Position numbers and translations under genes: made by a program
Notes under the pieces: generated by a model
What the model was told of the DNA's origin: nothing
The model's input: the letters and a program-made list of their open reading frames with translations, nothing else
Databases searched by the model: none
Part shown: one piece after another, positions 56,901 to 64,000 of the stretch
How positions within the stretch are numbered: position 1 is the first letter of the stretch
Layout: the number at the start of each line of letters is the position of its first letter
Assembly: GCA_004335635.1 (NCBI GenBank)
Contig: QAXH01005541.1
Span: 1-64,000 of the forward strand
Length of the DNA stretch: 64,000 nt
Origin: Chloromonas sp. AAM2
Lineage: Eukaryota; Chlorophyta; Chlorophyceae; Chlamydomonadales; Chlamydomonadaceae
Direction of reading: 5' to 3'

Positions 56901-59157
56901 GAGCAGCCTTGTGCGGACATGCCCGCTGTGCCTGCCCTGCACAGGTTCGTGGCTCTTGACTTGCACAGTGCTGCATCCCACTCCGAGCCTGACCGCGCCG
57001 GGGAGGCAGTGCGTAGGGCGTGCCAGGCCGCCATCCAGGGCGTCAACAGCGGCAGCTCATGCGTGCTGCTGGTTCAGGACCTAAGTGCGCTCACCGGGCC
57101 CTCGGACCCCACACGGTCGAGGGTGGTGGCATGCAGGGCCAAAGCAGGTAGGCACACACTACCATACACACACATCCCGACATGTTGAAGCCTTATCTAC
57201 ATTTCGCATGAGCTCACATGGTTTGAACATTGAGAGGACTGGCTAATGCTCGGGATACATAGCAGACATCTTCCTTTCCTCCCTTGCAGGTAAGTACTGT
57301 TTTGAGGACTATGTTGTTGCTTTGGTTGGAGAACGCCAGCTTGCTCATGAGCTTGGCAGCCTCATCCGGCAGTCTACCAAATCCAACACAAGTCACGCAA
57401 GACTGACTGTGCAGCAGCAACTCCATTCAACGGGGGCAAGTAAAGCTCAGGGCTAGTTACCAGACGGTCAATGGTAAACAGGGCTGCAGTGGTAAACATC
57501 ACAGCTCAAGGCCATGTGACCACCCTATCTCTTCCTTCCTCACCAGCGTTCTACCCCCTCCTTACCCCCTTACATGTATGTCCCGTGCTGTGGCTGGCGT
57601 TGCCCTGCTGTGCAGAGCTGATGCTGGGTTTGGGGCAAATCCGCAGCGCAGTCAGCTCGCAGCTCCAGGGGAAATCACGCGCAGCAAAGCCCAGTGAGGG
57701 CCCCACAACCCGTGCCGTTGTGGTCGGCACTGTGCAAGCCGTGGGTGCCGATCACGGCGTGGACGGCTCTCTGTTGGCCAGCCTGATGGGAACAGGACCC
57801 AGCTCGCCCAGTCCCCGTGATGCAGTGCTGCACATTCCCCAGCCTAGCAAGGACTGCCGCAGGGTGCGTGGGAGCACGTAGTAAGGAACACTCCGATGAC
57901 TTTGCTACCGTGCAGTGTTTTGTTTGCCTGTTCTCTTTACTGTTGTATTTGATTTTCGGACAGCTCATCCGTAATTAAGTGCAAGAAGTGTTGAGTGTTA
58001 TCCATGCTTCACAACGCGAACCAGTGTGCTTGTGCTGCTTGTGTGTTGGAGATGCCGTGGCCTGATCACTGGTTCTGGTCTGACTACGGTCTTATACTGT
58101 CAAGCTGTTTGCACGTCACGAAGTGTTGAGGTATGTGTAACAAGCATGGGCTGCTTGTATGGCTGCAGGCCATCCTGTACCACCTCATGTGCGAGGCAGA
58201 GGCGGAACTCAACGCACAGGACATGGAAGACCTCAACACGTGAGTCACGTGCACAATCAAATGGCTCAACACACAGTCACATGTCGTTGCATTTGCTACA
58301 ATAGTAGTACGTTTGGTTATGGCACACCTGTATTAAAACGCATCCAATTCAAAGCTAGGTCACACTCAATTATTCAGGGCTGCTGTTGTTTTCTGCAGCC
58401 AAGGCTAGCATTCACCACCGGACTGGCTACCAGAATAGCTACCAGGCGTACCGCAGTTGAAAGTCTAGCTATAACACCACCAGTCAGTCAAGCATAACAC
58501 CACCAACAAGCACTGATGTTTCCCCTCGATTTTTTGGCATGCACTTACAGACGCTCACACCTGTACGCGAGTCAGTCGGCTGACAATCAGAGCACAAGTC
58601 CAACGTAATACAAATACAGTGCACTCTATTATTGTGTAGCTCTCACATTCATAATTCGCCATCCGGAACGCTCACTGACGGTATCAACATGCACGACGCT
58701 TTCCTGGCCTGCACAGGGCCACAGATGCCATGAGTGCTGCCGAGGTCGTCAGACTGTGCGGCCTGGCATTGGCGACTGCCATGGCATCCGTGCTCGTGCC
58801 CGGTAGCCACTCCGACAAATGCCCAAGCAAGCAGCCTGTGATTGGTGTCGCCGAGTGTGCTTCTGCCCTTGAGTCATTGGGCATCAAGGTTGTTAAGCTT
58901 GTTTGATTGTGTATGGATACATGTGAGCACCTACTGTAGGAGAGCACTTAAAGCTATGCTAATTCCCTCAGCTTGGCATGCTCTGGGTTCAGTTGGCTAC
59001 TCTAGGACAGCGCATGGAGGTGAGAAACTTGGTAGACAGGGCAGCGATTAGCAATGCAAGTGGGATCGTCTTCTCATGCTAGGTTCAGCAGCTTGCGCGC
59101 TCTGGGTGGGTAACAGCAGACGTGTTGAGGCTGAAGGACAAAGCAAAGAGTGTGTGA
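53969..59157 (+). CDS. SAP domain fused to a degenerate AAA+ domain
   Basis: Model: 53969-54089, 54181-54248, 54513-54686, 55907-56135, 56475-56670, 56945-57147, 57290-57439, 57616-57863, 58169-58239, 58717-58888, 58972-59019, 59083-59157; 584 residues, all phases consistent. Residues 1-40 are a SAP-type helix-turn-helix (LSRKDLQALAKRHGIKANGS), usually DNA/RNA-binding. Residues about 65-197 are Ser/Thr/Pro/Arg-rich. Residues 198 onward form an AAA+ fold: Walker A is G243-PAGNGK249-K250, with Lys where Ser/Thr is expected; the Walker B region (SSCVLLVQDLSAL) lacks the DE pair; and the lid helix TDAMSAAEVVRLCGLALATA is typical. GKK-type Walker A loops are known to me from the IQCA1/DRC11 ciliary AAA proteins, but relationship is only a suggestion. 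Two introns (donors at 54687 and 56136) are modelled as GC-AG. Without the first of these, exon 3 would read to a stop at 55010 and the SAP part would be a separate 228-residue gene. Confidence 0.7.
55361..55570. repeat. Two-copy about 123-bp tandem repeat related to the inverted-repeat family
   Basis: GGACCAGTGTCATGTGAGAC at about 55361 and GGACCAGTGTCGTGTGCGAC at about 55484 begin two similar units. Each ends with a TGTTGCCAGTACTGGG-type sequence resembling the family end GTTTGCCAGTTCTGGGACA. The same GGACCAGTGTCATGTGAGAC block is found near 16921 inside the pogo-like element. The repeat lies in the long intron 54687-55906. Confidence 0.65.
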
Positions 59158-59217
59158 GGCGCCAAGTGAGCGAAAATGTGAACTGTAGATAGGGTTCACA
59201 CAGTAAGGGTTAGATAG

Positions 59218-59222
59218 TGTAA
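59218..59222 (+). terminator. TGTAA poly(A) signal candidate, SAP-AAA gene
   Basis: A TGTAA motif lies about 60 nt after the stop at 59157, a plausible distance for an algal poly(A) signal. It supports 59157 as the true end of the gene. Confidence 0.45.
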
Positions 59223-60076
59223 GGGTCGTACAAGTGCAGATGAGCAACCAGTTTGTTCTGATGTGCAGTAAGGGGGATACAAGGACAACTAAACAGCACG
59301 GCTTAGTCAAGGGCTACTCACTATCCAATGCCGAATAACAGCAGCTGTTTCAAGCTTGGTGACATGGTAGAACATTGGGCTGTAGAGCGCCTTTCTAGGC
59401 AAGGGTTGAGATTATTATTGTGTCGTGGGTATGTGTAAGGACGCAGGTTAAGGTTTGCTGGCTGTGCCATTGTGCATTAGCAGCAATGCCATGTGTTCAG
59501 GCTCCTTGACTTTCTCATCCGTCGCTTTGTGCTTGCCTTCACGTGGGCCAACTGGGGGCTTGCAGCAAGCACGCAGCTCAAGGTATCTCTCTCGTTTACG
59601 TGTGCGTTGGTCAAGGTATAAATAGCTGATGAAGGATGGTATCGTAGCAAGGTAGACGTTGCCTAGATGATTGTCGAACCTTGCTTGTCCCACCCTCAGA
59701 TGTCGTCAGAAACGAGGGTCGCTGACGTACGATGTGCCGGTCCACCCGGTCCACCACCAGCATTCTGAGCACGTGATACGTGCCTGCGTGTTTGGGGAAG
59801 ACTCGCCTTTCTGCTCTCTGCTTCAAGAACGTTGAATAGTAGCTCATTAAGATGGCATCTTTTTGTATTCTTGATTGATTAACAGTGCCGTACATTCATC
59901 AAAAGCAGAACCAGCCGCCAACACCTCTGCACCAGATCCATCAGTGATTCGGCTTCAAAGCACGACAGGATAGAGGAAGTCTGGAGGCGAACACTGGCTT
60001 CCAGGGCCTGGTGACGCTGTAACCATTTCCTTCACCCCGCCTCGGGGTTTGAAACAAACGGCACACTGCAGCGACT
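59223..60076. other. Intergenic, about 850 bp; nothing seen
   Basis: Spacer between two plus-strand genes. No exon, RNA gene or repeat was recognised; the region should include the promoter of the gene starting at 60077. Confidence 0.4.
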
Positions 60077-63000
60077 ATGGCTGGATTTCTCAGGGGTCTT
60101 TGCTTTGGTTCCCGGCCTGAACAGGATGCACGTCAGCTGGCAGCCTCGGCCACTGGGGTCGATGATAAACGGGCAGTTGTAGTTCCGAACAAGCAGCAGG
60201 TGCCACTGAAGTCTCTGCAGCGCACGACTACTGATATCCCTCGGGACTCCGGTCACAATTCCATGGACACAGGCGAGGATGGAATGCAGTCCGACCTCCC
60301 AAAGGTGAGGCCACGTACGGCTCAAGCCATGCAGTGGCCGTGCAGTGGCTGCATTTCAGATGACCTCACAAGCTGAATGCATAACCGGGAATGGTACAAG
60401 GTTAACCAGCGACCTCTTGCCTCGATAATTGGTGATCGTTTCCATTCCGGAGAGGTTCCATCCTCGCGCTGCAGGTCACGCTCATGCTCAGGTCGCTTAC
60501 ACAGTTGCGCGGATCGCCTCTTGAACAGCTCGAGGGTGCCTGTTGGCTTCTCGCTGATGCGATGGCGTGTGACCTCGTCAGGTACGGACTCTGGTGTCTT
60601 GGAGCTGTGGCATGTTCCGTACCAACTGGCGCATCAGCATGAGCTTTTGCCCTGCCCCCCTGCAACCTGCCCCCATGGTCTGCAGTTCAACAAACTGTTC
60701 ACGCCTTCAACACAGCATGTCTAATCATTTGAACTCCTCCAAAGTGACCATGTGCATTGGACATTGATTGTAGTGGATTGGACTGTAGTACACATGCAAA
60801 AGTCTAGCCTTTCCACGTCAATATCCCATACTCCCCATATAATATAGCCTTTCCATACCCATGTGTCAAGACCCCGTACGACCCATATTGCCACAAACTC
60901 TGCAGCGTGGCCATGCTAGTGGAAGGGAGCGTTCCCCAAAGCGTATGTGTGGCAGCAGCTGGCTCAGAGGCAGCGCATGCAAAAGTTGGCATCCCGGTTG
61001 AGCTCACCCTGGTCGAGGGCCAGGACAGACAAACAGCACGAGCTCGTTCCATGGAGCGTGTGCTCTGCAGCCAGGTAGGAAAAGGGCTTTGGAACTTGGC
61101 AAGTAACAACTCGCATTCCACAAGCTGGGCTTGAACTGTTGTCAGTCACCAATTGGGCAGACTGCAAAAGGTCTGTTGCAAGCTGGGCATGTCCTGTGGT
61201 CAGGGATTTAGCAAATAACAACAATACTTTGATACACTGGGGCAGGTGACGAAAGATGTGACTGATGATGGCAACACAGCATTCACTGCAAAGATTGCCA
61301 GAAACGCAGAAGCTGGGGTATCTAGCAGCTGGTGTCCGCGTTGATCACATGTAGCTGTTCATCATTTGAAAACGGTGTGTCAAATGAGAAACATGTTAAA
61401 CCAATGCAGGAGGGCTGCATGAAGATCATCACGCCTGGCCATGACAAGGTTGAGACACTTGGTGATTACATGCCTCTGGACTGGTTGGAGCTGTACGAAT
61501 CCGTTGGGCTCTCAGCGTTTGCAGCAGTGCCTGTCAACCGGGCTGGAAAGGCCTTGGGCAATCTCTCAGTTGCCAGTAACTCGGCCCACTCATGGGCCAA
61601 TTCCAGGTGAGACAGCGAGCCACACGTGCAGCCACATGGAAGCATGGCAGGGCATGTGTGCTTGACATCAGGGCAAAGTGTGAAAGCAAGAAAGTGGTGA
61701 CACAGTAGGAATGGGCTTTTGCGTGCAAAGCTGCGGAGCATGAAAGCATTCGGAAAGCCAGCCAGGCAGCCGTTGAGAGCACTAGGGGTGCTAAGCTTGG
61801 TCAGGCCAAGCGTCTGCTCTGCAAGAGCAGAAAGGCAGGGATTGGCAGTGGCGGTGCAGGTTTGAATGTTATCAAATGTTATAGACCCTTTTGGCAAAGA
61901 AGCGGCCCTTGTGCAAATGACCTTGGCCGTCCAGGGGGCTGGCGTTACTTAACCTTGGCTTGGCGACCAGTAGCCTACTCTGCCAGCTGCAGCACTAACA
62001 GCTCGTTGCATGTGCTTCCTGCACCCACGGTTTGCATACATCTGTTGCCTTGATGTACAGCTGACATGCTCATTGCGTTTAATGCGTTCTGTGCACCAAT
62101 GCTCAATCCCTTGCCATGTCTATCCTGTAGCGTGCTGGGGATGCTCTCAGCCGTCTCAGCCTGGCTCTCACAGCTGTTTGACGCGCCCCAGTTGGCCAAG
62201 CTGCCCAGCCTGCTGGCCTCCACCCTCCTGGCCAGCGATGTGGAAATGATGGTGCAGGCCCTGGCAGCCGGCCTGCAGGACCACTTCAAGACGTACCTAC
62301 GCATGAAGCTGCATGCAAGGTGCGCCAATTTTTCGTAGTCCATTAGCGTTGTTGCCGTACATCTCTGTAAGCACTGGTCAGCACAACCAGGCCGACACCC
62401 GTGCAACATGCAAAACACAGAGTCTAGCCTGAGTGTTGCTTGATATGTTGTGCGGCCGCTGCTGCTAACCGTTTGGCCGCCTGTCTGAAGACGACAGCAT
62501 GGCGATAGGCACAGCTGGGGATGGGAACTGAGATTGATGGACACTTTCATGTGTATCAGCTTGAATGGCGAGGTGATGGTTGTGTAAGTCTGCTCGTACG
62601 TTAGTTGATTCTAAGCTATCACTGCAGAATGTTCTAGAATGCTAACAGGGGATGCTGAGGTCGCTAATGTCCGGCTAGGGAAATCCTAGCCACAGGGTTG
62701 GCATCTACAAGCTCATTGCACTGTGGATACCCAGCAGACCATGTCAAGAGCAGATGTCATGCAAAGTCATGAAGGGCAACCACTCATAAAAGGTCTCCCC
62801 AAGGCATGGGCACATTGTGTCAGTGCTTGTGCACTGATCGCATGTGCTGCTGTGGTTTCAATGTCTGTGTAGGATTGCAATCCTGAGTGGCACCACAGCA
62901 GCTGTAGTGTACGAGCAGCAGGTATCTAGCAAGCCACCTGGATATAAGTTGGACGGCATCAACGAGCCAGTCACCTCCCAGTAAGTTCCGGTAGTTGGAC

Positions 63001-64000
63001 TGTAGCTTCAGTTTATTCAAGGCATACGATGTCACGGGAGTGCCGTCTGTACTTTGCCCAAAGGCAGCCGCCTTACTGAAATTGGGGTGTGTTTCTACAT
63101 AAGTACGGCTGGGACTTGAAGGTACTGGTTTCACGTCACGTGCAAATGCGAGAGGGGTTGCCTTGGCTAGCCATGGCTGGCCATTATTCAACATTTACAC
63201 TAGTGTGCGCCTTTGCTGCAAAACCGAGGCCATCAGATGCAACTTTAAAGAACAGAAAAGAGGTGGATAAAGCCACTTTTACACAATCACAACCACACAA
63301 GCTGCACTTCCTTGTCAGATTGGGGGTTCAGCGGCTCGGATTGTGAATGCAAGTTAGCCAGGGCTGGCAAGACGAGAAAGTGTTAACTAATGCGGGCGTT
63401 TGCTGCAAAGAAGTTGGTGCCTGCGTGTGTCGTGATGGCTCCTACTGTTGCAGGTCTGGAAACCCAGAAATGCGGGCCAAGCTCAACGCCATCCGCAAGT
63501 CATCAGCGGTGTCCTCCCTACAAGGTGAGACGCATTATAATCATCTGGCCGATTTGCCAAGCCAATAATACAGCCAATGCAAAGTGGGCTTGATACCACA
63601 CCAGAAGGACACCAGAAGGACACCAGAAGGAGATGCTTGCCATGCCCAAATGAGACATGATAATACAATTGGAGCCTTCCCTCGCCCAGCCGAACTTGTC
63701 CCAAAAACGCAAACATGAGCCTCATTGATTGCTTGCTTTCGATTCGCAGACTTCCGCTCGCTGGCCAGTGCCATCAGCAACAACGATGGAGCCCGTGACA
63801 TGTTTGCGCGTGAGAGTTTGAGCCTTGGCATGTTGCACAACGGAAGCGCTGCCAGCTTGATGCTCCCCAGCTCGAATTCGTACTGTCTGGGTTCGAGCCC
63901 ACCTCGCGACGCGCTTGGCTCGTTCACCGGCAAATCGGCTTGCAGCGGAACCCAGCACCCTGCGAGCACGCCACAGCTGCTGATTACGCCATTCGCACCA
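60077..64000 (+). CDS. Large protein with GAF-like segment, 5' part (runs off the window)
   Basis: Nine phase-consistent exons are visible: 60077-60304, 60475-60581, 60906-61074, 61246-61317, 61410-61606, 62131-62319, 62873-62980, 63454-63524, 63750 to the window edge; about 400 residues so far. The start MAGFLRGLCFGSRPEQDARQ opens the first exon. Exons 2-5 look like a ligand-sensing GAF-type fold: a helix pair (LRSLTQLRGSPLEQLEGACW), strands (AMLVEGSVPQSVCVAAAG), and DWLELYESVGLSAFAAVPVN followed by RAGKALGNLSVAS. Exon 6 is helical (LGMLSAVSAWLSQLF). The last exon is Ser-rich and still open at 64000. Large green-algal proteins that begin this way often end in a protein kinase or cyclase domain, but that part is outside the window, so the activity is unknown. 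The protein is partial only because of the window edge. Confidence 0.7.

Overview
The window is nuclear DNA of an intron-rich green alga, most likely a member of the Chlamydomonadales (Volvocales). The evidence is: genes made of many short exons with GT-AG (occasionally GC-AG) introns; plant-type lysine biosynthesis; a plant/algal PDI-ERGIC fusion protein; a probable dynein-assembly (PIH) factor; TGTAA motifs downstream of some stops, the usual algal poly(A) signal in this order; many minisatellites; and a short (CCCTAA)n tract, i.e. TTAGGG-type telomere repeat, which some chlamydomonadalean lineages use. The species assignment is inference. The two runs of N are assembly gaps. Gene models below were built by hand from splice consensus and reading-frame phase.

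Layout. 138-7122 (-): an unrecognised 8-exon, about 705-residue Pro/Ser/Gln-rich protein, whose 2.7-kb intron holds a complete intronless dihydrodipicolinate synthase gene on the other strand (2790-3899). 7593-13112 (+): a 14-exon ERGIC/COPII-type protein disulfide isomerase of 474 residues, divergent from the first gene. 13126-19023: transposon territory, with a 61-bp hairpin, a 4.39-kb pogo/Tigger-like element (13276-17667) flanked by TA and bearing 19-bp inverted ends, and a second 1.2-kb inverted-repeat element. About 19.4-22.18 kb (+): a TPR-J-domain co-chaperone with an intronic 40-bp minisatellite. 23553-34072 (-): a 20-exon, about 1557-residue coiled-coil protein with an N-terminal membrane anchor. 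34-40.6 kb: repeat-rich, with two MITEs of one inverted-repeat family. 40639-44154 (-): an EamA/DMT transporter of 613 residues. 44407-50171 (+): a Myb (telobox-like) plus PHD-finger nuclear protein of about 1081 residues. 51566-53348 (+): a PIH1 C-terminal/CS-like protein. 53969-59157 (+): a SAP domain joined to a degenerate AAA+ domain. 60077-end (+): the 5' part of a large gene with a GAF-like segment.

The genes do not form a pathway. They are ordinary neighbours spanning lysine synthesis, secretory-pathway folding and tethering, co-chaperone function, membrane transport, chromatin and cilia. Divergent pairs (7122/7593 and 44154/44407) probably share promoters. The most unusual content is the pogo-like element carrying telomere-type repeats, a G-run and a second ORF; the dispersed inverted-repeat family; the nested DHDPS gene; and the SAP/degenerate-AAA and Myb/PHD domain combinations.
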